64,000 nucleotides of DNA from Ampelocalamus luodianensis (GCA_036346255.1 CM070638.1:38812394-38876393); one strand, 5' to 3'. Positions 11,134 through 23,303 are shown, counted from the first letter of the stretch. Numbers and translations are program-made. Notes: a model not told the origin generated them from the sequence alone.

Positions 11134-13544
11134 TGTAATACTCCAGAGTGGAAAACGGGAGAAAACCAATTATTCAAAGGAAAAAGGGTTAATTAGAAAT
11201 TGATCCAGAAGAAGGATCTAATAGAAAATAGTTAATTAGTCGATTAAAAAGGGTTAGCAGTTTTTTGGGCAGCGTGGTGAGGCCTCGGGCCCATGAGCTT
11301 TCGACCCATAGGTGGAGGAGGAGTCAGGCTTTAAAGGGGCCAAACCTAGGCCGCCCCTCTCCTCCCCTATGGCGCCACCCCACTCCCCCTTGCGCCTCCC
11401 TCTTGGCTGCCTCCACCCTTCCCCTCCCCTCTCCAAGCTGCCCCATCTTCCATTGGTGCCTCCTCCTTGCTACGGTGTTCCTGCGCCAACCAAGCGAAGA
11501 AAGGACCGTGGGACTGCATCCTTTGAGAGGAAGGAAGGGAAAGAGGAGAGGATCTTCTTCATAGGGGTGTTTCATCATCTTCCTGTGCGATTCTTCAAGG
11601 GTAACGACGAGTGTTCTTCGCTGTTTGATTAGTATATTATGTGTTTACGGTTTCGTTTAGTAGATCGATTACTTTTGTTGCTAGATCGCGTTCTGTCCAG
11701 ATTAGTGCGTGGAAGTTTTGGCATCCTTAGAAGCGGAATCTGGGAATCTTGGCTCCTAGAGATAGTTGGGTTTTGTTCTTAGCTTTAATTGCCGCCAAGA
11801 ACACCCAATTCGATTCTGGTTTAGAAGTTACGTTGATTTAATTGCTGCTGTCCCAAAATCCTGACGAGAATCTGCAGTCGTTTTGATTAATAATTAAGAA
11901 GCTGTTAGAGGCCGAATTGGAGGTCTCAATCACCTAGAGAGTTGTAGGTTATCTCGTTATCTTTCATTTCCGACAAGAATCACGTCATTTGGACCTCTGT
12001 AGCAAAAGTTATGATTTTTCTTAGGGAGTCTGTGCTGTGGAATGATGGCTGGTCTGACAGGTTTTAGTGTTTCGACTTAAGCGTATACCTAGATGAAAAA
12101 TCAGAGGGGCTCACCATAACGAAAAATGTAGCTAATCCTTCCAGCTTTCAGGAAAACTAAAGATCATGAAATTCGGACGAACATAGAGAAAGTTATGATA
12201 GTTTCTTTGTTGCTGTCCAGAGACCCGACGCGAGAATTGATACTCTGTTGTATGGCTTGGTAGGGCTAGTAAAGGGACGAATCAGAGAACCTCACCAACT
12301 AGGTTTAGAAGGGGAATTCAATAACCTTTTCAGAATGTCCAAGATCTCTTTATTTGGATTTCTGTACAATTAGTTATGTTTTTTCGAAGGTGACTGTCCA
12401 CTGGTAGGACAAACTGGTAGTTGGTAATAGAATTGGGGACCGCGTTTTAGTGGCGTTATGCTCAGTTGTATCTATAGTTTTGCTTTTGAATCTATATGGT
12501 AGCCTTAGCGTGTCTCATATGTTATCCAGTGTGGGTTTGATTCGGGAGCAGCACCGTATCCCCAACCTCCTCGTTCGCACGGTTGAGGCAAGTGCATTGT
12601 TGTTAAATGGGTGTGATTGATTGGCTATGTTTATGTGCTATTTGATATATGGTTGCATAGCAAGATGGCTTACTTGATGAATGTTTAAGTATGGTGATGG
12701 CTCAAATTATGCTTATGCTCTCGTGGTTCAATGTTGTTGTCTTTTGGTAAGATTGATGATGAATGAGAGATGAGCATTTGCATATTGAGAGCATATTGAG
12801 GCTTGGTCACGCGGTGACCAAGCATGTTTCCTTTGAGATCCCGTCATGAATGTGGCGGGCCGAGATCCTCACTCATGGAGCGTGGGCTTGAGGTCCCCTT
12901 TACTTGCGAGTAACGGACAATTGGTCCACGTGCGTGCGCGCCACGAGCATGGGTATCTTGGCGGCGGTTGCATACTCAGCATTACGGTGTAATGCACACG
13001 AAGTTAAAGATAAAGGTTCCTTGAGCATTGCATTTGCATATGAGATGTTCTATTGTTGATCTCCTTTACATGTATGTTGATGTTATAGTTTTTATGTACT
13101 TGCTGAGTCATGGACTCACTCTTGCTTTATTGTTGTTTTAGGTACAGAGCCAAGAACGACATGCATGGGGAAAGTAGTCGCTAGTCACACACATGCCACA
13201 TGAACTAAATAAAGTTGAATGATCTTGAGATCATAATTGTTTTTAGTAATTGGGCAAGATACTCAAAGGTTCATTATGTCTTGTCTCTTGCGGGGTTTAA
13301 GTATAATAATGATGAGTAGTGGAACTTTATACTTCATTGGATTGCTAGATACTTAGCATGTCTTTGATTATCTTTTGATGTGTCTGGATGATAGTTTAGT
13401 TAATTTATGAATTATCGTATGTTGGAACCTCAGTGTAATTAATTTTACTGAGGAGGTTCTGCAAATTTACTAAAGTTGCCTTGATTAGAATTATTAGGGT
13501 TTTGTTTAGTAGCATTCCGAGCTCATGTCGGGTGAGGTGTTACA
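11134..13544 (+). repeat. 5' LTR of element C
   Basis: It is nearly identical to 17783-20205. Compared with that copy it lacks many single bases inside short G or C runs (for example around 11328-11400) and ends GGTGAGGTGTTACA instead of GGCTGGGGTGTTACA. It holds a weak TATA-like TTTAAAG near 11331, the hairpin array at 12802-12996, a GAGGCAAGT donor-like site near 12585 and a TTGTTGTTTTAG acceptor-like site at 13141. Confidence 0.9.
12802..12996 (+). repeat. Hairpin array inside 5' LTR of C
   Basis: It begins with a 9-bp perfect stem (CTTGGTCAC/GTGACCAAG, loop GCG) at 12802-12822 and ends with GCATTAC/GTAATGC (loop GGT) near 12979. Intermediate members match the array in the 3' LTR but are partly weakened by single-base changes. 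Confidence 0.75.
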
Positions 13545-13545
13545 G

Positions 13546-13558
13546 ATTGGTATCGAGC
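13546..13558 (+). other. Primer-binding site of element C
   Basis: The sequence ATTGGTATCGAGC directly after the 5' LTR matches the initiator tRNA-Met primer site with one missing A. It supports + orientation. Confidence 0.75.
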
Positions 13559-16500
13559 GGGCTTTAGGTCCGTGGTAGTTGAAATATTAAATTGACACAC
13601 TTGTGTGCCTGATGGGTGGGTTGGGTTTTGCATTGCATTTATGCTTCCGTATGTTGTATTGAAGAATCTGTTGTGAGTTGAACTAATATATCTATAATAT
13701 AATACTATTGTTATCTTGTGTGGGGTTAACCCACGTTTGAGAGGTTGAGGTCGTGGTTGTGACCTTGGGCTTTACAGGCTACACCACCATTCACGGTGTG
13801 AGAATAGGGAAGTGGTTTTCTCGAATATCTTAGTATAGGTGATAATTTGAGTATCTTTGGAGAGATTGTTCTCTTCCTTAAAAAAAATAATAAAATAAAA
13901 TAATTGATTTGGTCTACTCGAGTTAAGGTGTGCTTGATGAATTGCTCTTAGATTTGAAGTTTCTTCGGTTGAGGTGTTTCCATTGATTTAATTTGATCCT
14001 TTAAAGCAAATATTGTTTTTCTAAGCTGAGCGCCATGCGATTTGATGAACCTTCTTTGGTTAGTGGTTACAATGCGGTTGATGGGTTTCAATTGGTTTGT
14101 ATTTGTTTTATAGAGCAAATGTTGTCTTTTCGACTCTTGAGCTATTCTTGCTACTTGTGATCGTCGTCTTTGATAGTATTGTTCCTTGTTATGGAGGTTC
14201 TACTTTCTTGATGGAAATCTTGACCCATTTATTCGCTTGATAATTTGGGTCACGAACGTTTCCTATTGAAATACCTTTAGTACGTGGAGGATTTGACTTT
14301 ATGTATTTCTTTTGGGTATGATGAGTGTTGAAGTTTAATGGTTCCATTCTATGAAACAAGATGTTCAACCCTTTAGCGATGTTTTGTTATGGATAAGTGA
14401 TAGGTTATAACCAAAGCAATTAACTAGTATGGTTTGAGTTATCAAGTTGGATATGTAGTGTGGAACATAAATGGTTTTAACCAGTTCCTTGGAATTAACG
14501 TTGATTAAGTCGAGGTTGTCTTCTAGTAGTTCTGATGAAAACTATGAGTAAGGGTATGTTTATACCTACTAGTGAACCGATATTTATTAAGAAGTGTGAG
14601 ATATTGATGACTTGTTTTTATCATTAAGATGATGGAAATTCGTGATTTATTGGATAAATCGGTGCAAAGTATCTCAATGGATTTGTCTACCCATTAGTGA
14701 TGAATATGTTAAGGATATGATTGAACGATGACCTAGAGGATATTAATCCAGTAATTTTCATAAACTGGCTACTTGATGGTCATACATAATTGCTAGATCG
14801 AAAACATGTATATCGGACTAGATGGATGTAGAGGTAGTACCTTGTGACACCCTGTTTTACAAGGGATGTTGATATTAAATCTCTAGTTATAAATTGCCTA
14901 AACTAAGAGCTTAAAATAGAGTGTTGACTCTACGTTTATAGATGGATATGTGACTACAAGTAGAAGTAGAGCTCTTTTGATATTTGGAGTGGGTGTGAGT
15001 AACATCGATGGTGGTGTGGATGAATGAATAAGTGATATCGAAAGCATGCTTGGCGAAGTTGTTATTTGATAAGTATGATTTTGTTAAAAGAGGTTTGTTT
15101 CAACCTTGTGGTGGTGTTTCTTTTGGAGAGATTTAGGATGGGATGAGAGGCGACGAGATTCTCGTCGGGAGTATATTATTTTAGTGTTAGTAAGATTGCT
15201 AGTGAGGATTATGATGACAATATGGAATGTATGGTATAAAGGGATTGGATCGCTTGCGATATGGATTAAGTGAAAATATTTCTAGCTTTGCGTCTGTGAA
15301 CTTCGGACCTCTTGTCGATGTGGTAGCTGAATTTGTTTTTGCGCTAATGACGTGTTGAGAGGTTTTATTAGCTTCTTAGTGATTTTTGTATTGAGGTTTA
15401 TGAATCTCTTATTGTTGGAGTTGGCAAAGTGATCTTTGTAACCAACGAAAGTATTTTCTTTGTTAAAGGTAAGAGTGAAGTAGAAGTATTTGAGACTGAA
15501 GTCAAGTTTGGTAACTTACGATTTCAATTTTGCTTAAACTTTCTGTTTGCCCATCGAGTTTCTTGAATTCCAAAGGTAATGTTTTATTCCGTTTGAGGAC
15601 GTGTGCCCTCACCTTTGATCCTATCTTTTATTTTCCAAGAACATCATTATCGATTGTTTCTCGTGATTTTGAACTCTTGTAAGTGGTAACGTTTTCCTTG
15701 TGCTGAAATTTATTTCTATTTGCCTCTTCTTCTAAGAAAGGGTTAACCGAACTATATTACAAAGTCTCTTCGGATGTGAATTGGCAACGAGATAGGGGTG
15801 GTCTAGTGGATGATTTGTGAACCTTTGGGAGAGGCATCGAATAATTAATCAATTTATTAGAATAATCCTTGAAAAGGATTTGAGTTAAAAAGAATATTAG
15901 TCTTTGGAGTTGACAGATTTCGTAGTCGCAACTAGTAGGACCTATAGCGAGATGTGGTCCAAGATTTCGTGTTTATTTTGACAAAACATTAGAAGTAGCA
16001 AGTATCGGAATCTTGATCAGAATTTTAGAGTATCGCATTTGGGTACTCAGTAAGATTGTGTAGAAGAAGCATGATGGTGTAGTTTCATGACGGTAATAGT
16101 GTGGAGAAAATTAATCGTTGCGTTAATTAACGGGATAGTAGGAATAATTGAGTTATTGTCAAGTATGACTCGGCTGATGAGTAACCCCATAGGAGTTAGA
16201 TTATCTCGATGGATGACTTGGTCAAGAATATATTTATCTTTTGACATTAAATGATTGAGTATGTTTGAATCTTGGTCAATCAGTTAGGGTATTGCGAAGA
16301 GGTATATTACAGTTGTGTAGTTGGATTGGATTGGTGTGGATTAGAGAAGGTCTAAGTTTGGTGAAATAAAGTACCTAGGGGCGGTTATCTGATTAGTTAG
16401 GAATATTGATATTAATGACTAAGATTATTGTCAGTGTGTGAAATTTTAGTAAACGAATGTGAGGATTTCCTATCAACTAAACCAGAAATTCACGATAGGA

Positions 16501-17782
16501 GACTTGAAGGTTAAATTTGGGGCCCTGTATGTTATGCTAGGACACGAAAGACCCGAGAATATGTGCAGAGGTGGAAGAACAGAACTGAATTTTAAATAGT
16601 GTGTTGACCTTTGATAGAATTCTTTGGGTAAAGTAAATGAGTGGGAATGTGGTGAATATCAAGTTGATTATCTATAAAAGATTGAGGTGATGTGATTGTG
16701 GATGAAATTTATATTGAGGAGTGTCGGGAACTATTTGTCAAGATAATTCTTTTGGTAGAAGTTGATCAGTATGCTATTGTGGATTGGAAGAGTCTCTCTT
16801 CATAGGTGTGGATTTTGTGTTCAGTTTGAGCATAGCTTTGATATTGCCAAATAAAAAAAATGAATAAATTAGAGTGTTATGCGATGATTGGGAATCTCAA
16901 GGTTTAAGATAAAGATGAAAACCCTACAAGAAAGTTTGAGGAAAAGGTTGTATTCTTGGATAATGAAATGTTCTCTTGGCTTTTATTTGAGATTTGTCTT
17001 CAGGACAGATGCCAAACATTTATTAAGTTGGTTCTTCTCGGTATGCGAGATTCTTTCGGTTAAGACAAATAAACGAAATGGTTGTTTTGAGCATTCGAGT
17101 GATTTTGCCTTTGGCTTATGTGGTGTTCATTGGTAGCCTGTCTAATTCGAAAGTGCAAGAGTTTCATGATGAATCTTTTGGTTTTGAATTTAACTCTTTT
17201 GATGGGGAGTTGGTGATGCGGGTTCGCGTTGAGAATTCTTTATTCTCAGTTGGGTTTTGTTTTTGTTAGAGCTTGTTTAAAATGAGTTCTGTGGTGCGTC
17301 CATAGTTAAAGAAGGTGCCATTTGTAAAATTGAAAAGATCGAATGATACAAGGAACACGAGTTTATGTGCTATGTGCGAGTTGTGTGATTTGGTACTAAA
17401 GAAAATGTTGACCTTTGGTACTTTGGTGTTTTCGAAATAGGCGAAGATTCGGAGATAGCGCATTACTAGGACCGTCTCGAGTCTAGCGTGCCTAGGCGTG
17501 AAGCTCGTTAGGGCGATGGCCACGAGTAAGACCATGTCAACGAGGCGTGACCGTTGAGTAACTCGTGAAAGGTTGGGCGTGAAGTAAGGCGTAACATTTC
17601 AATTATGTCGAGTATGGTGGTCCCATAATTCCGAGAGGAAAAAACTTGGGAATGGGAGTCTCGCATGTGCGAGCTTTGTCGGAGTTATTCATAGCGGAGC
17701 GTGGCAATGTTAGTAATCCTTAAGCGTGATTATTATTTGGCTTTAGCGTGTTGGTCGGTCGAATTCGGTCTAAGGGGTAGAA
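13559..17782 (+). other. Interior of element C; no gene seen
   Basis: There are 4.2 kb without a convincing coding frame; the longest + frame is 82 codons (16888-17136) and is not recognisable. It shares landmarks with the interior of B near the 3' end: TTGAGTAACTCGTGAAAGGT, AAGGCGTAACA, GGTGGTCCCATAA, and AACTTGGGAATGGGAGTCTC compared with a close match at 20930. Noncoding sequence kept between two family members suggests a cis function or recent common origin. The stretch ends with the polypurine tract TAAGGGGTAGAA. Confidence 0.7.
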
Positions 17783-17964
17783 TGTAATACTCCAGTGGAA
17801 AACGGAGAAAACCGGTTATTCAAAGGAAAAGGGTTAATTAGAAATTGATCCGAAGAAGGATCTAATAGAAAATAGTTAATTAGTCGGTTAAAAAGGGTTA
17901 GCAGCAGTTTTTGGGCAGCGTGGGTGAGGCCTCGGGCCCATGAGCTTCGGCCCATAGGTGGAGG

Positions 17965-18060
17965 GAGGAGTCCGGCTTTAAAAGGGGGCCAAACCCTAGG
18001 CCGGCCCCTCTCCTCCCCTATGGCCGCCACCCCACTCCCCCTTGCGCCTCCCTCTTGGCT
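17965..18060 (+). promoter_or_regulatory. LTR C promoter and pyrimidine-rich leader
   Basis: A TTTAAAA box at 17977 is followed within about 20 bases by AAACCCTAGG and a long C/T-rich run. Plant LTR promoters and 5' leaders commonly look like this. The equivalent place in the 3' LTR of B (21236-21270) has CACATAAGAA and the same AAACCCTAGG. Confidence 0.4.
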
Positions 18061-19465
18061 GCCTCCACCCCTTCCCCTCCCCTCTCCAAGCTGCCCCATC
18101 TTCCATTGGTGTCTCCCCACCTTGCTACCGGTGTTCCCTGCTGCCAACCAAGCGAAGAAAGGACCGTAGGACTGCATCCTTTTGAGAGGAAGGAAGGGAA
18201 AGAGGGAGAGGATCTTCTTCATAGGGGTGTTTCATCATCTTCCTGCGATTCTTTAAGGGTAACGACGAGTGTTCTTCGCTGTTTGATTAGTATATTATGC
18301 GTTTACGGTTTCGTTTAGTAGATCGATTACTTTTTCTGCTAGATCGCGTTCTGTCCAGATTAGTGCGTGGAAGTTTTGGCATCCTTATAAGCGGAATCTG
18401 GGAATCTTGTCTCCTAGAGATAGTTGGGTTTTGTTCTTAGCTTTAATTGCCGCCAAGAACACCCAATTCCGATTTACGGTTTAGAAGTTACGTTGATTTA
18501 ATTGCTGCTGTCCCAAAATCCTGACGAGAATCTGCAGTCGTTTTGATTAATAATTAAGAAGCTGTTAGAGGCCGAATTGGAGGTCTCCATCACCTAGAGA
18601 GTTGTAGGTTATCTCGTTATCTTTCATTGCCGACAAGAATCACGTCATTTGGACCTTTGTAGCAAACGTTATGATTTTTCTTAGGGAGTCTGTGCTGTGG
18701 AATGATGGCTGGTCTGACAGGTTTTAGTGTTTCGACTTAAGCGTATATTTAGAGGAAAAATCAGAGGGGCTCACCATAACTAAAAATGTAGATAATCCTT
18801 CCAGCTTTCAGGAAAACTAAAGATCATGAAATTCGGACGAACATAGAGAAAGTTATGATAGTTTCTTTGTTGCTGTCCAGAGACCCGACGCGAGAATTGA
18901 TACTCTGTTGTATGGCTTGGTAGGGCTAGTAAAGGGACGAATCAGAGAACCTCACCAACTAGGTTTAGAAGGGGAATTCAATAACCTTTTCAGAATGTCC
19001 AAGATCTCTTTATTTGGATTTCTGTACAATTAGTTATGTTTTTTCGAAGGTGACTGTCCACTGGTAGGACAAACTGGTAGTTGGTAATAGAATTGGGGAC
19101 CGCGTTTTAGTGGCCGTTATGCTCAGTTGTATCTATAGTTTTGCTTTTGAATCTATATGGTAGCCTTAGCGTGTCTCATATGTTATCCAGGTGTGGGTTT
19201 GATTCGGGAGCAGCACCGTATCCCCAACCTCCTCGTTCGCACGGTTGAGGCAAGTGCATTGTTGTTAAATGGGTGTGATTGATTGGCTATGTTTGTGTGC
19301 TATTTGATATATGGTTGCATAGCAAGATGGCTTACTTGATGAATGTTTAAGTATGGTGATGGCTCAAATTATGCTTATGCTCTACTGTGGTTCAATGTTG
19401 TTGTCTTTTGGTAAGATTGATGATGAATGAGAGATGAGCATTTGCATATTGAGAGCATATTGAGG

Positions 19466-19655
19466 CTTGGTCACGCGGTGACCAAGCATGTTTCCTTGAG
19501 ATCCCGTCATGAATGTGACGGGCCGAGATCCTCACTCGTGGAGCGTGGGCTTGAGGTCCCGTTACTTGCGGAGTAACGGGCAATTGGTCCTGTGCGTGCG
19601 CGCGCATGAGCATGGGTATCTTGGCGACGGTTGCATACTCAGATTACGTGTAATG
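19466..19655 (+). repeat. Hairpin array inside 3' LTR of C
   Basis: Perfect stems in order: CTTGGTCAC/GTGACCAAG at 19466-19486, CCCGTCA/TGACGGG at 19503-19522, CCCGTTAC/GTAACGGG at 19558-19580. Matching positions in B carry different bases but still pair (for example CCCACACT/AGTGTGGG at 22591-22611). Confidence 0.8.
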
Positions 19656-20210
19656 CACAGAAAGTTAAAGATAAAGGTTCCTTGAGCATTGCATTTGCAT
19701 ATGAGATGTTCTATTGTTGATCTCCTTTACATGTATGTTGATGTTATAGTTTTTATGTACTTGCTGAGTGCGTGGACTCACTCTTGCTTTTATTGTTGTT
19801 TTAGGTACTGAGCCAAGAACGACATGCATGGGGAAAGTAGTGCGCTAGTCACACACATGCCACATGAACTAAATAAAGTTGAATGATCTTGGATCGTAAT
19901 TGTTTTTAGTAATTGGGCAAGATACTCAAAGGTTCATTATGTCTTGTCTCTTAGGGGTTTAAGTATAATAATGATGAGTAGTGGAACTTTATACTTCATT
20001 GGAGTGCTAGATACTTAGCATGTCTTTGATTATCTTTTGATGTGTCGGATGATAGTTTAGTTAATTTATGAATTATCGTATGTTGGAACCTCAGTGTATT
20101 AATTTTACTGAGGAGGTTCTGCTAAATTACTAAAGTTGCCTTGATTAGAATTATTAGGGTTTTGTTTAGTAGCATTCCAGGCTCATGTCGGGCTGGGGTG
20201 TTACAGAACT

Positions 20211-21068
20211 ATGTGATTATGATGGATGTCAATTACAAATTGAGTTGGTTCTTGTCGAGATGTGTAATTCCTTCCAGTTAAAAAAAAAAAGAAATGGTTA
20301 ATCTGGTTTTTTTCGAGTGTTTTCGCTTTTGGCTTATGTGGTATTTATTTATAAACTGCTTACTTGAAAAGTGGAAAAGTTTTCGTGGTAAATCCATTGA
20401 TTTTGGATTGGGCTCTTCTAAGGGAAGATGGTTTTGAGTTGGATGCATTATGACTCCTTTGTTTTCAGTTGAGCTCTTCGGATAAGTGAGTTGGTAGGCG
20501 AGTTCTTTGTGCGTCCCTTGTTAAAGGAGATGCTGCTTGCATAGGTAAAGTGATCGACTGAGAGTCAGAACAAGAGTTCTGTGTGTTTTGTGCAGACGGT
20601 GTACTTCGGTACCAAAAGGATGTTTAACCAAAGGTGTGTTGGATAGGTTCCTTAGTCACGGGAATTTGTAGATTGGCGTATTGCTAGGACTGTCTCGAGT
20701 ACTTGCGCGGAGTACGCAATGTCTTGTATAGTCCGGTGCTGAGAGAGCACATGAGAGGTCCGGGGCTTGAGATTTTGTTAGGGCCGTTGGCCCACGAGTA
20801 AGACCGTGCCTTCGAGATGTGTCCGTTGAGTGACTCGTGAAAGGTTGGGACGAGTAATAAGGCGTAACACGTCAATTATGTCAGGGTGCGGTGGTCCCAT
20901 AACTACGAGAGGAAAACAACTTGGGAATTAGAGTCTCGCATGCACGAGTATTATCGGGTATTGTAAACAGCAAGTGCGTAGTTTTTTGGTAAATTCTAGC
21001 TGTGATTGTTCTATGGCGTTTACGCGTGGTAAGAATTCGCGGTCGAATTCTGTTTAAGGGGGGTAGAA
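20211..21068 (+). other. Interior of element B, right part, with polypurine tract
   Basis: This resumes B's interior after the GAACT target duplication of C. No gene is seen. One short frame around 20570-20620 (EFCVFCADGVLRYQKD) faintly recalls the linker before a gypsy integrase zinc finger, but neighbouring frames do not support it. AAGGGGGGTAGAA directly before the LTR at 21069 is the polypurine tract. Confidence 0.6.
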
Positions 21069-23303
21069 TGTAATACCCCAAATGTATTCGAGAGAGAATA
21101 AATAAATTATAAAGCAGGACCAATTAAAAAAAAGTGTTTTAACAGGAGATTAGAGGGTGGTTTATGCAAAATTTTGACAACCTGGGCTGTGGGCTTCCAG
21201 CCCTCAGTATTTAGGCCCAAGGGGAAGGGGTAGCTGGCCACATAAGAAGGAGAGGGGGAAACCCTAGGTTTGCCACCGTGCTACAGTACCCTCCCACCCC
21301 TTGCTTTCGCTGCCAACCGAGAAGGAGGAAGGGAGAAACCTCCTCAGGTGCTGTCAGCCAAGGAAGAGAAAGGAAGAAGAAGAAGGAGAAGAAGAAGAGG
21401 AAAAGGGAAGGGAGAGATCGTGGCTTGGGGTGAGTGTTCATCACGTTCAGTGGTGGTTCTTCAAGGGTAACCCCGGTTTTCCCCCGATTAGATGCACATT
21501 TAACTGTTGTAGCAATGTCGGTATTATGGTCTGCTCAGGACAGATTTCGTTAGATAGTCGTTTTAATGTAGTTAATTGTGGATTCAGTCCCGGGCATCTC
21601 CTAGAGTATTGTAGAGGACGTCGTCACCTTTCAATGAAGTGATAGATCGCGTCATTTGGACCTATGTAGCAGAAGTTATGAATTTTTTAGTGTGACTGTT
21701 CTACAAATATGTCAGTATTCTGACAGGTTTTAGTAATCTGACTTGGGAGATCAGTTAAATGGAAAATTAGGGGATCTCAGTATAACAACAGTTGTAGATA
21801 ATTGTCGTAGCTTTCAGGGAAGCTCTCTGGACAACCGTGCTGAAAGTTATGGTAGTTTTAGTGTACTATCCAGAGAACCTAACGTGAAATCGATGTTCTG
21901 TTAATTAGCTTGGTAGGGGTATTAGATGGCCAAATCAGGAAGGCTCACCAACTAGGTTTAGTTGGGAAAATTAATAACCTTTCAAGGGAGTCTAAGAACA
22001 CCGCATTTGGACTTCTTTACTAAAAGATCTGAATTTTCGAACGCAACTGTTCTCAGAGGGGACACTTCAACATTTAGGAAATTGGAGTTGGGATCGCATT
22101 AAAAACTATTACGAGTTCATGTTTGCTTACAGTTTGTTTGGTCCATTATTGTTGTCTTAGTATGCTTTTAAATGAATTTAGGTGGGGGATTGGTCCCGGA
22201 GGCAGCACCCACTTCACATCCTCCGTTCTCACGCGGTTAAGGCAAGTACTCTGTTTGATAGAGTAATTATGAATTGTTGACAGTGAGTGCTAGTATTTTG
22301 ATATATATTAGCTATGCTTGGTTGATAGTGTGATATGTTGATTAAGGATGGTGAATGCTTATGATACAAATGATTGTTATTCATGTATGGTGTTGATGTT
22401 GTTCATGATTATTGCAAAATTGTAACTGTTCATGTGCACTATGAGAGTATACATAAGACTTGGTCACGTCGTGATCAGATATGCATATTTGAGGTCCCCG
22501 TCATATGGATGATGGGCTTGAGGTCCCCACATTCGTGGAATGTGGGCATTGAGAAGGGGTCCCCATCATGAAAACGATCGGCTTATGGTCCCCACACTTG
22601 TGGAGTGTGGGCTTGAGGTCCCCTTTACTTGCGGAGTATTGGGCAATTGGTCCTTGCGCTTACGAGCACAGGCATGGGTATGCACCGATAGTTGCAAACC
22701 TCGCATTACCGGTAAAATGCGAAAAGAGTGAAAGAGAAAAGATGCATTGCACATTTGCATTCATACAACCTCATATATGTTTATGAGTTAAGCTTTGGAA
22801 TTGAATGATGATGTTGTAATTGTGAGGTTAATGTTTCATTATTGGTACTTGCTGAGTCTTTGGGCTCACTCTTGCTTTTGTTGTGTTTTAGGTACCTTTT
22901 GCAAGAACGGCATGCACGGGAGGGAGTAGACTTGAGTTGGAGTCACACACTGCCACACATCTTGAAAAGTTGATTAATCTATTAGAGTGTCGATTAATAA
23001 TTAAGCGAACTACTTAAGTAATGATTATGGTTAGGCCGCATGCGTCGAGATTATTTGTAATAATGATGAGTAACGTACTTTGGTTATCTTTGAATATGTT
23101 CTAGCTGAATAGCATATCCTAATGCTTAGTGATGATTTGGGATGCTGGAATATTTAGTTATGATATACTTTTATCTTTTGGGAACCTCCGTATATTTAAC
23201 TTTACAAAGGAGGTTCTGCTGAAATTTAGTAAACTGTCCTAGTTTAGCTTTGTTAATGTTTCATCGGTAGCATTCCAGGCTCATGTCGGGCTGGGGTGTT
23301 ACA
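21069..23303 (+). repeat. 3' LTR of element B (complete, 2235 bp)
   Basis: It begins TGTAATACCCC and ends GGGGTGTTACA. It shows the uninterrupted sequence around A's insertion point (AAAAGGGAAGGGAGAGATCG at 21401-21420). It contains a purine-rich leader (21303-21415), a conserved CAGCACC...GAGGCAAGT-like block (22203-22247), the hairpin array (22459-22725) and a perfect 8-bp stem GAACCTCC/GGAGGTTC at 23182-23216. Confidence 0.9.
22459..22725 (+). repeat. Hairpin array inside 3' LTR of B
   Basis: Stems are CCCACATTC/GAATGTGGG at 22526-22546 and CCCACACT/AGTGTGGG at 22591-22611, with weaker members at about 22498, 22560 and 22621, spaced roughly 32-35 bases and each introduced by GGTCCCC. The last is CGCATT/AATGCG near 22702. 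Confidence 0.8.

Larger units (their letters stand above)
11134..20205 (+). mobile_element. Element C: complete long-LTR retrotransposon inserted in B, TSD GAACT
   Basis: A complete element: two LTRs of about 2.4 kb (11134-13544 and 17783-20205), a primer-binding site at 13546-13558 and a polypurine tract just before 17783. The 5-bp target duplication GAACT is perfect (11129-11133 and 20206-20210). It starts TGTAATACTCC and ends GTTACA. LTR ends, hairpin array and interior landmarks show it belongs to the same family as its host B. The 4.2-kb interior has no recognisable gag or pol, so it is probably non-autonomous and depends on another gypsy element's enzymes. Confidence 0.9.
17783..20205 (+). 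repeat. 3' LTR of element C
   Basis: The cleaner copy of this LTR. CTTTAAAAGG at 17976-17985 lies just upstream of AAACCCTAGG and a C/T-rich leader, which is a plausible promoter and leader. The hairpin array is at 19466-19655, and a stem formed by GGAACCTCAGT and ACTGAGGAGGTTC is at 20085-20119. It ends GGGCTGGGGTGTTACA at 20205. Confidence 0.9.
5924..23303 (+). mobile_element. Element B: long-LTR gypsy-type retrotransposon, interrupted twice
   Basis: B has a 5' LTR fragment (5924-7816), a primer-binding site right after it, interior sequence (7817-11133 and 20211-21068), a polypurine tract (about 21056-21068) and a complete 3' LTR (21069-23303). The LTR begins TGTAATACCCC and ends GGGGTGTTACA. 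Its left 300-plus bases lie beyond inserted element A. Element C interrupts the interior. The joined interior is about 4.2 kb and shows no open frame resembling gag or pol, so B looks non-autonomous, of the large-retrotransposon-derivative kind. GACAG at 23304 is the expected right target duplication, but its partner is outside the window. Confidence 0.85.

Noticed and set aside
11265..11632. Frames of about 100 codons in LTR C
   Set aside because: They lie in the Pro-rich leader and are not preserved in the other LTR copy (17924-18318), where single-base differences change the frame.
20560..20625. Possible integrase-linker peptide in the interior of B
   Set aside because: A single short stretch with stops on both sides, no matching residues in C's interior, and too close to the 3' LTR for an integrase to follow.
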